Below are positions 1-6,321 of a stretch of 6,479 bases of DNA, piece by piece. Source of the stretch: DASWOJ01 sp036398775 (GTDB lineage: Bacteria; Pseudomonadota; Alphaproteobacteria; Acetobacterales; Acetobacteraceae). How positions within the stretch are numbered: position 1 is the stretch's first letter; every line of letters starts with the position of its first letter. Under the pieces are notes generated by a model that saw only the letters and a list, made by a program, of their open reading frames with translations, was not told the DNA's origin and ran no database searches. The stretch spans positions 1 to 6,479 of the forward strand of contig DASWOJ010000487.1 in NCBI GenBank assembly GCA_036398775.1, given 5' to 3'. The position numbers and the translations under genes are program-made.

Positions 1-1
1 A

Positions 2-1126
2 CGGCCCGAGACCATGCGCGGACGCCTGCATCCCGAGCCGGAAGGCGTGGGCCGCAGCCCCTGGCAGCGCGACCGCGACCGGGTGATCCACAGCAGCGCC
101 TTCCGCAAGCTGCAATACAAGACCCAGGTGTTCGTGAACCATGAGGGCGATTATTACCGCACCCGCCTGACGCACAGCCTGGAGGTGGCGCAGATCGCCC
201 GTTCCATCGCACGGGAGCTGCGGCTGGACGAGGACCTGACGGAGGCGCTGGCGCTGGCGCACGACCTGGGGCACCCGCCGTTCGGCCATGCCGGGGAGGA
301 GGGGCTGAACACTCGGATGAAGCCATATGGCGGATTCGACCATAACGCGCAGAGCCTGCGGGTGGTGACCCGGCTGGAGGCGCGATATGCCGCGTTCGAC
401 GGGCTGAACCTGACGTGGGAAACGCTGGAGGGGCTGGCGAAGCATAATGGTCCCTTGCGGAAGCCGCCGCCCTACATCGCGGAGTATGACGCGCGGCATC
501 CGCTGGATTTGCACAGCCATGCGTCGGGGGAGGCGCAGGTGGCGGCGTTCGCGGACGACGTGGCGTATCACTCGCACGACCTGGACGACGGGATGCGGGC
601 GAGGCTGTTCGGGCCGGACGACATCGCCCACCTGCCGGTGGTAGGGGACGCGCTGGCGCGTGCGCGGGTCTGCAGCCTGGATGTGCCGCCGCCTCGGCTG
701 CGGCACGAGACGATCCGCCGGGTCATCAACGCGTTCGTCACCGACGTCATCGGGGAAAGCCGGCGGCGGCTGCATGCGCTGGACCCGGCGGACTCCGACG
801 CGATACGGCGGGCCAAGCAGCCGGTGGTCGCCTTCAGCGGGGCGATGGCGGAGGCGAACCGGGCGGTCAAGGAATTCCTGTTCGCCCACATGTACCGGCA
901 CTGGCGGGTCAACCGGATGACCAACAAGGCCCGCCTGGTGACCGAGGCCCTGTTCGGCCTGCTGCACGCCGATGTCAGCATGCTGCCGGACGGCTGGCGG
1001 GCCCAGGCCGGGGTGGGCGATCCCGCGCGGGCGGCGCTGACGGTGGCGGACTATATTGCCGGCATGACGGACCGCTTTGCGCTTGAGGAGCACCGGCGGC
1101 TGACCGACCCCTTCCACATAGGCTGA
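2..1126 (+). CDS. dgt: Deoxyguanosinetriphosphate triphosphohydrolase-like protein (5' partial)
   Basis: HD-superfamily dNTP triphosphohydrolase. Family members split dNTPs, classically dGTP, into deoxynucleoside and triphosphate in the cytoplasm and so affect dNTP pools. Numbering from the ATG at 14, the metal-binding H...HD...D set is visible: H54 in RTRLTHSLEVAQIARSIA, H83-D84 in HDLGHPPFGHAGE, and a later Asp in FADDVAYHSHDLDDG (about 181-182). The conserved RDRDRVIHSSAFRKLQYKTQVF segment spans about 19-40. The frame stays open to base 2 and reads RPET before the ATG. Relatives usually carry about 10-25 residues ahead of the RGRLxPEPE segment, so I treat the gene as cut by the window edge; a real start at 14 is the alternative. 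The stop TGA is at 1124-1126, and argS begins 7 bases later, suggesting co-transcription. The family is sure. True dGTP specificity is not shown by sequence. Confidence 0.93.
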   Translation, partial: RPETMRGRLHPEPEGVGRSPWQRDRDRVIHSSAFRKLQYKTQVFVNHEGDYYRTRLTHSLEVAQIARSIARELRLDEDLTEALALAHDLGHPPFGHAGEEGLNTRMKPYGGFDHNAQSLRVVTRLEARYAAFDGLNLTWETLEGLAKHNGPLRKPPPYIAEYDARHPLDLHSHASGEAQVAAFADDVAYHSHDLDDGMRARLFGPDDIAHLPVVGDALARARVCSLDVPPPRLRHETIRRVINAFVTDVIGESRRRLHALDPADSDAIRRAKQPVVAFSGAMAEANRAVKEFLFAHMYRHWRVNRMTNKARLVTEALFGLLHADVSMLPDGWRAQAGVGDPARAALTVADYIAGMTDRFALEEHRRLTDPFHIG

Positions 1127-1133
1127 TTTCCAT

Positions 1134-2927
1134 ATGTCCGAGAACATCTTTGCCGCCATGCGGGACACCGTGGTGGCGGCCCTGCGCCGGGCCGTGCCGG
1201 AGCTGCCGGACGACGTGGCCGCCCGGGTGGAGGTGACGCCGGCGCGGGAGGCCGCGCATGGCGACATGGCGACCAACGCCGCGATGGTCAGCGCCAAGGC
1301 GGCTCGGCAGGCGCCGGCGCGGATTGCCCAGGCCTTGGCGGCGGCGCTGGCGGAGGCGCCGGGCGTGCTGCGGGCGGAGCCGGCGGGGCCGGGGTTCGTC
1401 AACATCCACCTGCGGCCCGAGGCGCTGCGGGCGGTGGTGCCGGCGGTGCTGCGGGTGGGGGAGGCCTATGGGAGCAGCTTGGCGGGGCAGGGGCGCCCGG
1501 TGAACGTCGAATACGTGTCGGCCAATCCTACGGGGCCGCTGCATGTCGGGCACTGCCGCGGCGCGGTGGTGGGGGATGCGCTGGCAAACCTGCTGGGCAA
1601 GGCGGGGTTTGCGGTCACCAAGGAATATTACATCAACGACGCCGGGGCGCAGGTGGCGGCGTTGGCCTGGGCTGCGTACTGGCGATACCTGCAGGCTTGC
1701 GGGACGGCGCTGACGGAGGAGGAGTTCTCGGCCGCGGTGCCCGGTGGGCTGCAATACCGCGGGGAGTATCTGGTTCCGGTCGGGCAGGCGCTGCTTGCGG
1801 CGCATGGCGGGGGCCTGGCCGGGCCTGATGGCGGCATCGCCGACCCGGCGGGCTGGTTCGACACGGTGCGGGAGTTCACGGTGGAGGCGATGATGACGGC
1901 CATACGCGCCGACCTCGCCGCGCTGGGGGTGGAGCATGACGTGTTCAGCAGCGAGCGCGCCCTGGTCGAGGCTGGGGCGCCGGACCGCACCATCGAGCGG
2001 CTGGACGCGCAGGGCTTGATCTACCAGGGCACGCTGGAGCCGCCGAAGGGCAAGCTGCCGGAGGATTGGGAGGCGCGGGAGCAGACGCTGTTCCGCGCGA
2101 CCGAGTTTGGCGACGACGTGGACCGGCCGCTGCGGAAGTCGGACGGCAGCAACACCTATTTTGCGAACGACATCGCCTATCACGACGACAAGATGCGGCG
2201 GGGCGCCGGGCTGATGATTGACGTTTGGGGGGCGGACCACGGGGGTTACGTGTCCCGGATGAAGGCCGCCGTGAAGGCGTTGTCGGGCAACGCGCCGGTG
2301 CCGCTGGAGGTCGTGCTGTGCCAGATCGTCCGCGTCGTGCGCGGCGGCGAGCCGGTGAAGATGAGCAAGCGGGCCGGCACGTATGTGACCCTGGCCGACC
2401 TGATCGAGGAGGTCGGGCGGGACGCGGTGCGGTTCACCATGCTGATGCGCAAGTCCGACGCGCAGATGGATTTCGACCTGGATGCGGTGGTGGCGCAGAC
2501 GCGGGAGAACCCGGTGTTCTACGTGCAGTATGCCCATGCCCGCTGCCGGTCCGTGCTGCGGCGGGCGGCGGAATCGCTGGGGGCCGAGGCGGTCAGCCCG
2601 GGCGCGTTGGCGGCGGCGGCGCTCGACGTTCTGGGGGCGGAGGCGGAGATGGCGCTGATCCGGCGGCTGGCGTCGTGGCCGCGCATGGTTGAGGCAGCGG
2701 CCCTGGCCTATGAGCCGCACCGGATTGCGTTTTTTCTCTATGACTTGGCGGGCGACTTTAATATGTTGTGGAACCGTGGGCAGGATGATGCGACGTTGCG
2801 CTTCATCCAGCCCGACCGTCCCGGGGATACCCTGGCCCGGCTCGCCTTGGTGGAGGCGACGGCGACGGTGATCCGGTCTGGCCTGGCGGTGCTGGGCGTC
2901 GTGCCTGTCGAGGAACTGCGTTCTTAG
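1134..2927 (+). CDS. argS: Arginyl-tRNA synthetase
   Basis: Class I aminoacyl-tRNA synthetase that charges tRNA-Arg with arginine using ATP in the cytosol. It is 597 aa, normal for a bacterial ArgS. The N-terminal additive domain, which contacts the tRNA D-loop, covers about 1-115 and includes HGDMATNAAM. The Rossmann catalytic core carries the HIGH signature as HVGH at 137-140 within SANPTGPLHVGHCRG. It also carries an intact KMSKR loop at 409-413 within EPVKMSKRAGTYVTL. The C-terminal DALR anticodon-binding domain ends with the typical DFNMLWNRGQDD stretch. The start ATG has only a weak upstream AGG (1120-1122) and sits 7 bases after the dgt stop, so translation probably benefits from coupling. 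The stop TAG is 12 bases before the next gene. One six-T run (2730-2735) encodes two Phe codons without breaking the frame. No key residue is missing. Confidence 0.98.
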   Translation: MSENIFAAMRDTVVAALRRAVPELPDDVAARVEVTPAREAAHGDMATNAAMVSAKAARQAPARIAQALAAALAEAPGVLRAEPAGPGFVNIHLRPEALRAVVPAVLRVGEAYGSSLAGQGRPVNVEYVSANPTGPLHVGHCRGAVVGDALANLLGKAGFAVTKEYYINDAGAQVAALAWAAYWRYLQACGTALTEEEFSAAVPGGLQYRGEYLVPVGQALLAAHGGGLAGPDGGIADPAGWFDTVREFTVEAMMTAIRADLAALGVEHDVFSSERALVEAGAPDRTIERLDAQGLIYQGTLEPPKGKLPEDWEAREQTLFRATEFGDDVDRPLRKSDGSNTYFANDIAYHDDKMRRGAGLMIDVWGADHGGYVSRMKAAVKALSGNAPVPLEVVLCQIVRVVRGGEPVKMSKRAGTYVTLADLIEEVGRDAVRFTMLMRKSDAQMDFDLDAVVAQTRENPVFYVQYAHARCRSVLRRAAESLGAEAVSPGALAAAALDVLGAEAEMALIRRLASWPRMVEAAALAYEPHRIAFFLYDLAGDFNMLWNRGQDDATLRFIQPDRPGDTLARLALVEATATVIRSGLAVLGVVPVEELRS

Positions 2928-2929
2928 TT

Positions 2930-2933
2930 GGAG
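2930..2933 (+). promoter_or_regulatory. Ribosome binding site that decides the GTG start of the SPOR gene
   Basis: GGAG ends 6 bases before GTG 2940. It overlaps the alternative TTG (2928-2930), which therefore cannot use it. This supports GTG as the initiator, with translation closely following termination on argS. Confidence 0.6.
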
Positions 2934-2939
2934 TGGACT

Positions 2940-3746
2940 GTGCCTGACGACCTGCAAATCCCGCCCTCCGCCGGCGGCTATGGCTACCGCGCCAGCTACC
3001 GCACCCAGACGGGCGGCATGGACGGCATGACGCGCAAGCTGCTGATCGCCGCCGTGGGGCTGGGCGGGGTGCTGCTGGCCGGGATGGGCGGCTGGGCGCT
3101 GCTGGGACATGGTTCCGGGCCGGTGCCGGTGATCGAGGCCGATACGCGGCCGTTGCGGGTGAAGCCCGACAATGCCGGCGGGATGCAGGTGGCGGGGGCG
3201 GACGAGCAGGTGATGGGCGAGCAGTCCGGCCGCGCCCAGGCGATGGCGCCGCGGGCGGAGGCGCCGGCCCCGCAGGCGCTGCGGGCGCAGCAGCAGTTGC
3301 CGCCGTTGCCGGATGCGCCTGCTGCGCCAGCCGCGGCGTCCCCTGTGCCGAGTCCGTCGGCGGCGCCGGGACCGGCCGTCGTTGCGAACCCTGGCGTCAG
3401 CCCCTTGCCGGATACGCCGAGGCCGCCGGTTCGTGCCGGCGCTGGTGCGGCTAAGCCGGCGTCGCCTGCTGCGGCGCCTGCCGTTGCGCCGCCTGGAGCT
3501 GGCGCGACCCTGGTGCAGCTTGCGGCGGTGGATACGGAACAGGGCGCGCAGGCCGAGTGGCAGCGGCTGGCCAAGCGGATGCCCGACGCCCTGGGCGACC
3601 GCCGGCTGGTGCTGCAACGGGCGGAGCGCGACGGCAAGGCGGTTTGGCGGGTACGCACCGGCGGGTTCTCCGACATGGCTGATGCCACGGCGTTCTGCTC
3701 GCGGCTGCGTGCCAAGGGGGCTTCCTGCACCATTGCTGCGTTCTGA
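2940..3746 (+). CDS. SPOR-domain membrane protein, probable peptidoglycan-binding cell-envelope protein
   Basis: 268-aa bitopic membrane protein. A short cytoplasmic N-terminus (about 1-33, ending with the positive RK pair) is followed by one hydrophobic segment at about 34-55. Next comes a conserved patch (PVIEADTRPLRVKP) that I associate with alphaproteobacterial SPOR proteins of this locus. A Pro/Ala-rich periplasmic linker spans about 95-187 and repeats PLPD(A/T)P. The C-terminal SPOR domain covers about 188-268, running from GATLVQLAAV to the terminal ASCTIAAF. SPOR domains bind glycan strands lacking stem peptides and often direct proteins to the division site; a division role here is inference. 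I chose GTG 2940 because GGAG at 2930-2933 lies 6 bases upstream of it. A TTG at 2928, directly after the argS stop, would add four residues but has no ribosome site of its own. Tight spacing to argS suggests co-transcription. Confidence 0.88.
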   Translation: MPDDLQIPPSAGGYGYRASYRTQTGGMDGMTRKLLIAAVGLGGVLLAGMGGWALLGHGSGPVPVIEADTRPLRVKPDNAGGMQVAGADEQVMGEQSGRAQAMAPRAEAPAPQALRAQQQLPPLPDAPAAPAAASPVPSPSAAPGPAVVANPGVSPLPDTPRPPVRAGAGAAKPASPAAAPAVAPPGAGATLVQLAAVDTEQGAQAEWQRLAKRMPDALGDRRLVLQRAERDGKAVWRVRTGGFSDMADATAFCSRLRAKGASCTIAAF

Positions 3747-3836
3747 CGTGCGGGTTGGGGTGAGGGAGGCCACGCGGCGCGGTTCTTCTGATCCGTGGGC
3801 GTCTTGCGTAGGCCGGGGGTGGTGCTTGCCTTTTCC

Positions 3837-3876
3837 CTCACCCCGATCCTCTCCCGGAGGGAGAGGGGGCAGTGAG
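3837..3876. repeat. Imperfect hairpin of the dispersed CCCTC/GAGGG intergenic type
   Basis: The inner stem is 8 bp and perfect: CCTCTCCC at 3848-3855 pairs with GGGAGAGG at 3859-3866 around a GGA loop. An outer stem pairs CTCACCCC (3837-3844) with GGGG... GTGAG (3867-3869 and 3872-3876), leaving a 3-base bulge (GAT) on the left and a 2-base bulge (CA) on the right, 16 bp in all. Similar CCCTCACCC...CTCTCCC...GGGAGAGGG sequences are scattered between genes in many proteobacterial genomes. It could slow transcription between the SPOR gene and nagZ. However, no T-run follows on either strand, so I do not call it an intrinsic terminator. It ends 14 bases before the nagZ start. Confidence 0.65.
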
Positions 3877-3890
3877 CGTCTGGGGTTTTG

Positions 3891-4886
3891 ATGCGGGCTG
3901 CTGTTGTTGGGGTTGCTGGGCTTGTCCTTGATGCGGACGAGGTTGGGTTGTTCCGGCGGTTGCCGCCTGCGGGCGTTATTCTGTTCGCGCGCAATGTTGG
4001 AGACCCCGATCAGCTTCGGTCGTTGACTGTCGGGCTGCGTGGCGTGTTGCCGGCAGAGGCGGTGATCGCCGTGGACCAGGAGGGCGGACGGGTTGCACGG
4101 CTGCGGCCGCCGCACTGGATGGCGCATCCTGCGGCTGGACGGATTGGGCAATTGCATGCGCAGGATGCCGCGGCCGGGCTGCGGGCGGCGTGGCTGACCG
4201 GGGCGCTGATCGGGGCGGAGTGCGCGGCGGCTGGCCTTGGGCTGGTGTGCGCGCCCGTCCTGGACCTGCGTGTGCCCGGCGCGCATGACGTGGTCGGGGA
4301 CCGGTCCTATGGGGCCGATCCCGCCGTGGTGGCGCAGTTGGGGCGTGCCGCGGCGGACGGGCTAATGGCGGCGGGGGTGCAGCCGGTCGTCAAGCATGCG
4401 CCGGGGCATGGGCGCGCCCTGGTGGATAGCCACCTCATGCTGCCGAGGGTTCCGCGGGACCAGGATCTTTCGGATGACATGCATCCGTTCGCGGTAAACG
4501 CGGACTTGCCGTGGATGATGACGGCGCATCTCCTATATCCCGGGCTGGATGCGGACCGGCCCGGCACGCTGTCCCCTGCCGTGATCGGGCAGGCCATACG
4601 CGGGCGGATCGGGTTCGAGGGGGTGCTGGTGTCGGATGGCCTTGAGATGCGCGCGCTGGACGGCACGCCCGGCGGGCTTGCGGCGGAGGCGGTGGCAGCC
4701 GGGTGCGACCTGGTGCTGCACTGCACGGGTGCGCTCGCGGACTCGGAGGCGGTGCTGTCTGCCGTGCCTCCGGCCTCCCGCCAGACCCTGGCGCGCATGG
4801 CCGCGGGACTGGCCCGGGCCGCCGCGTCCCGGCGGGAACTGGACCTGCCTGCGCTGGCAGCGGAGCGTGCCCGGCTGCTGCCATGA
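3891..4886 (+). CDS. nagZ: Beta-N-acetylhexosaminidase (GH3), peptidoglycan recycling
   Basis: 331-aa cytoplasmic glycoside hydrolase of family 3. NagZ removes the terminal GlcNAc from GlcNAc-1,6-anhydroMurNAc (peptide) imported during wall recycling. It forms a covalent intermediate. Visible motifs in order: DQEGGRV at 62-68; APVLDL and GDRSYG (136-141) in the TIM barrel; KHAPGHG at 168-174, followed by the D179-S180-H181 loop that supplies the Asp/His general acid-base pair known for this family; and the catalytic nucleophile D249 in LVSDGLEMRAL. The length matches single-domain Gram-negative NagZ, with no second domain and no signal peptide. ATG 3891 has GGGG at 3882-3885, 5 bases upstream; an adjoining TTG at 3888 is a weaker option. 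The first 50 codons are unusually T-ending (19 of 50). The 3' end overlaps the M50 gene by ATGA. Confidence 0.95.
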   Translation: MRAAVVGVAGLVLDADEVGLFRRLPPAGVILFARNVGDPDQLRSLTVGLRGVLPAEAVIAVDQEGGRVARLRPPHWMAHPAAGRIGQLHAQDAAAGLRAAWLTGALIGAECAAAGLGLVCAPVLDLRVPGAHDVVGDRSYGADPAVVAQLGRAAADGLMAAGVQPVVKHAPGHGRALVDSHLMLPRVPRDQDLSDDMHPFAVNADLPWMMTAHLLYPGLDADRPGTLSPAVIGQAIRGRIGFEGVLVSDGLEMRALDGTPGGLAAEAVAAGCDLVLHCTGALADSEAVLSAVPPASRQTLARMAAGLARAAASRRELDLPALAAERARLLP

Positions 4887-5584
4887 CCGATACCTTGCCG
4901 CAAATCTTGATGGCGGTGTTCGCCGTGGTGCTGGCGATCACCTGGCATGAGGCCGCGCATGGCTGTGCCGCGCTCTGGCTGGGCGACGACACCGCCTGGC
5001 GGCTGGGCCGTGTGTCGCTTAACCCTTTCCGGCATGTGGACCGGGTTGGCACCATCCTGCTGCCGGGTGCGCTGGTGCTGATCCAGTTGGCGGTGGTCGG
5101 GCGCATCATCGTGCTGTTCGGCTGGGCGAAGCCGGTGCCGGTGCAGGCGTGGCGCTTTCCGAACCCGCGCCGGGGCATGGCGCTGGTGGCGGCGGCTGGG
5201 CCGGCGTCGAATTTCCTGCTGGCCTGGGCGGCCGGGCTGCTGCTGCATGGCCTGCCGCTGCTGCCGGACGGGTGGTTCGAGGGCGGCGACATGCTGCTGT
5301 CGTTCCTGATCCTCGCGAACCTGGCGATGGGCATGTTCAACCTGCTGCCGGTGCCGCCGATGGATGGGGGGCGCATCGTGGTCGGCCTACTGCCGCCGCG
5401 CGCCGCCGAGGCCTGGGCGCGGCTGGAGCGGGCTGGCATCCTGGTGGTGCTGCTGTGCATCTTCGTGCTGCCGCGGGTGCTGCAGGGGGTGGGCATCGCG
5501 TTTGATCCGGTGGGCCAGGCGCTGGACCGGGGCATTCCCTGGCTGGTGGAGTGGGTGCTCCGGCTCAGCTTCAACGACGCCTGA
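4883..5584 (+). CDS. Site-2 protease family (M50) integral membrane metallopeptidase
   Basis: 233-aa polytopic membrane protein of the S2P/M50 family, zinc enzymes that cut substrates inside the membrane. The zinc motif HEAAH is at 22-26 in the first hydrophobic helix, with E23 as the catalytic Glu. The second-half signature NLLPVPPMDGG is at 153-163, with D161 as the expected third zinc ligand. Other family marks are GWAKPVPV (80-87) and GPASNF (106-111). There is no PDZ domain, so it is the compact form and not an RseP-like protein. The substrate is unknown. Start choice: ATG 4883 overlaps the nagZ stop as ATGA and gives the family's typical short N-terminus just before the HExxH helix. The frame is open further upstream inside nagZ, but that extension would be Arg/Gly-rich shadow sequence. 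No good ribosome site is near, so translational coupling to nagZ is likely. Confidence 0.92.
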   Translation: MTDTLPQILMAVFAVVLAITWHEAAHGCAALWLGDDTAWRLGRVSLNPFRHVDRVGTILLPGALVLIQLAVVGRIIVLFGWAKPVPVQAWRFPNPRRGMALVAAAGPASNFLLAWAAGLLLHGLPLLPDGWFEGGDMLLSFLILANLAMGMFNLLPVPPMDGGRIVVGLLPPRAAEAWARLERAGILVVLLCIFVLPRVLQGVGIAFDPVGQALDRGIPWLVEWVLRLSFNDA

Positions 5585-5608
5585 CCCTGCTGCCGGGCTT
5601 GCGGCCCT

Positions 5609-5654
5609 GCCTTGCGTGCGCCTCGTGCTGCGTGCGCGCCGGCTTACGCAAGGC
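5609..5654. other. Inverted repeat downstream of the M50 gene, possible mRNA hairpin
   Basis: CCTTGCGT at 5610-5617 is the exact reverse complement of ACGCAAGG at 5646-5653. The pairing extends by a G-C pair outward (5609/5654) and a G-T pair inward (5618/5645). After one mismatch, GCC (5620-5622) pairs with GGC (5641-5643). The loop region repeats GCGTGCGC (5614-5621 and 5630-5637). It lies 25 bases after the M50 stop, where a transcript end or processing site would be reasonable, but no T-run follows. The rest of the 165-base gap up to tatB shows no gene and no clear promoter. Confidence 0.4.
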
Positions 5655-5729
5655 CAGCCTGGCGCCGTGGGCCGGTGCCTTGGCCTAGCGGCGAGGTTTC
5701 CCCCTCCCCATACCCGTGCTACGACGCCC

Positions 5730-5737
5730 AGGAGGGG
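5730..5737 (+). promoter_or_regulatory. Strong ribosome binding site upstream of tatB, unusual spacing
   Basis: AGGAGGGG is the strongest Shine-Dalgarno match seen in the window. It abuts ATG 5738 (2 bases after AGGAGG) and is 14 bases from ATG 5750. Neither spacing is ideal. The protein family favours 5750, because TatB proteins characteristically begin MFD. Confidence 0.55.
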
Positions 5738-5749
5738 ATGCAAGCCGCC

Positions 5750-6307
5750 ATGTTCGATTTTGCCTGGTCCGAGATTGCGCTGATCGGGATCGTTGCCCTG
5801 GTCGCCATCGGCCCGAAAGACCTGCCCGTCGCCATCAAGGCCGTCGCCGCCCTTATCAAGAAGGCCCGGCGCATGGCGGGCGAGTTCCAGGTCCACGTGG
5901 ACGAGATGATGCGCGAGGCTGACCTGCAGGATGTCCGGCGCGAGTTCAACGACCTGCGCCGCATGGACATCAAGGGCAGGATACTGAGCGCGGTGGACAG
6001 CGACGGAACCATCCGCAAGACGATGACGGACAACCCGCTGGCTGCCTCGACGACGCTGACGACGCCGCCGCCGCCGGCGGACACTGCGCCGCTGCCGGCA
6101 GCGGACACCGTGGCGCTGCCGGCGGCGGAGCACGCGGCCACGGAACAGCATGAGATGGCGTTCCTGGCGGCGACGCCCCCAACCTTGCCGCCTGCGGATG
6201 TGTCCAATGCGTCGGTGGCCGATGCGGCGCACCCGGCGCCGGCGCCCGAGGCTGCGCCACCCGCCATTCCCCCCACGGATGCCAAGCAGCCGTCGCTGCA
6301 CGGCTGA
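5750..6307 (+). CDS. tatB: Sec-independent protein translocase subunit TatB
   Basis: 185-aa subunit of the twin-arginine translocase. TatB pairs with TatC in the inner membrane to form the receptor for RR signal peptides of folded proteins. The N-terminus MFDFAWSEIALIGIVALVAIGPKDLP matches TatB: E8, a short membrane helix at about 7-21, and the G21-P22 hinge at the same positions as in E. coli TatB. An amphipathic, charged helix follows (about 23-60: KKARRMAGEF, then VDEMMREADLQDVRREFNDLRR). The tail from about 95 is an Ala/Pro-rich, probably disordered cytoplasmic segment. It contains an 8-residue tandem repeat, ADTAPLPA then ADTVALPA. I prefer ATG 5750 over ATG 5738, which would add MQAA. 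The gene lies 14 bases upstream of tatC. A TatA identity is less likely because of the MFD start, the charged helix length and tatC directly downstream. Confidence 0.93.
   Translation: MFDFAWSEIALIGIVALVAIGPKDLPVAIKAVAALIKKARRMAGEFQVHVDEMMREADLQDVRREFNDLRRMDIKGRILSAVDSDGTIRKTMTDNPLAASTTLTTPPPPADTAPLPAADTVALPAAEHAATEQHEMAFLAATPPTLPPADVSNASVADAAHPAPAPEAAPPAIPPTDAKQPSLHG
6079..6126 (+). repeat. Two-copy 24-base tandem repeat in the tatB tail
   Basis: Units 6079-6102 and 6103-6126 match at 20 of 24 bases and begin GGACAC. They encode the consecutive octapeptides ADTAPLPA and ADTVALPA (with the reading frame offset by one base). The repeat lies in the disordered C-terminal tail and keeps the frame, so copy changes would alter only tail length. 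Confidence 0.7.
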
Positions 6308-6313
6308 AGGAAG
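6307..6313 (+). promoter_or_regulatory. Ribosome binding site supporting the TTG start of tatC
   Basis: AAGGAAG overlaps the last base of the tatB stop codon and ends 8 bases before TTG 6322. The next in-frame ATG (6373) has no purine-rich site at a suitable distance (the bases before it read CATCAACGACAAGCCG). This favours TTG as the initiator. Confidence 0.55.
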
Positions 6314-6321
6314 CACACAGC

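Noticed and set aside
2724..2772. Promoter inside the AT-richer patch near the end of argS (TTTAAT / TAATAT)
   Set aside because: No matching -35 hexamer lies 16-18 bases upstream, and the bases encode the conserved DFNMLWNRG segment, which explains them.
3837..3876. Intrinsic terminator after the SPOR gene
   Set aside because: The stem is good, but no U-run follows it on either strand; the only nearby TTTT (3886-3889) is 9 bases away, against the nagZ start. Better described as a repeat-type hairpin.
975..4286. A 1103-codon open frame on the - strand across argS, the SPOR gene and nagZ
   Set aside because: The translation is dominated by Arg, His, Pro and Gln with no recognisable domain. 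It lies antisense to three clearly identified genes. Long antisense frames arise easily in GC-rich coding DNA.
4703..4882. Upstream start for the M50 gene inside nagZ
   Set aside because: The extension would be Gly/Arg/Ala-rich out-of-frame nagZ sequence. Starting at 4883 places HEAAH in the first hydrophobic helix as expected for compact M50 proteins.
5612..5749. N-terminal extension of tatB back to 5612, or a small tatA in the gap
   Set aside because: The frame is open, but the predicted residues (for example RAPRAACAPAYARPAW) have no TatA or TatB character, and they run through the inverted repeat. TatB proper begins at MFDF.
5387..6316. Long - strand frames opposite the end of the M50 gene and tatB
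   Set aside because: Arg-rich or Ala/Ser-rich low-complexity translations antisense to a clear tatB. No motif and no plausible start context.
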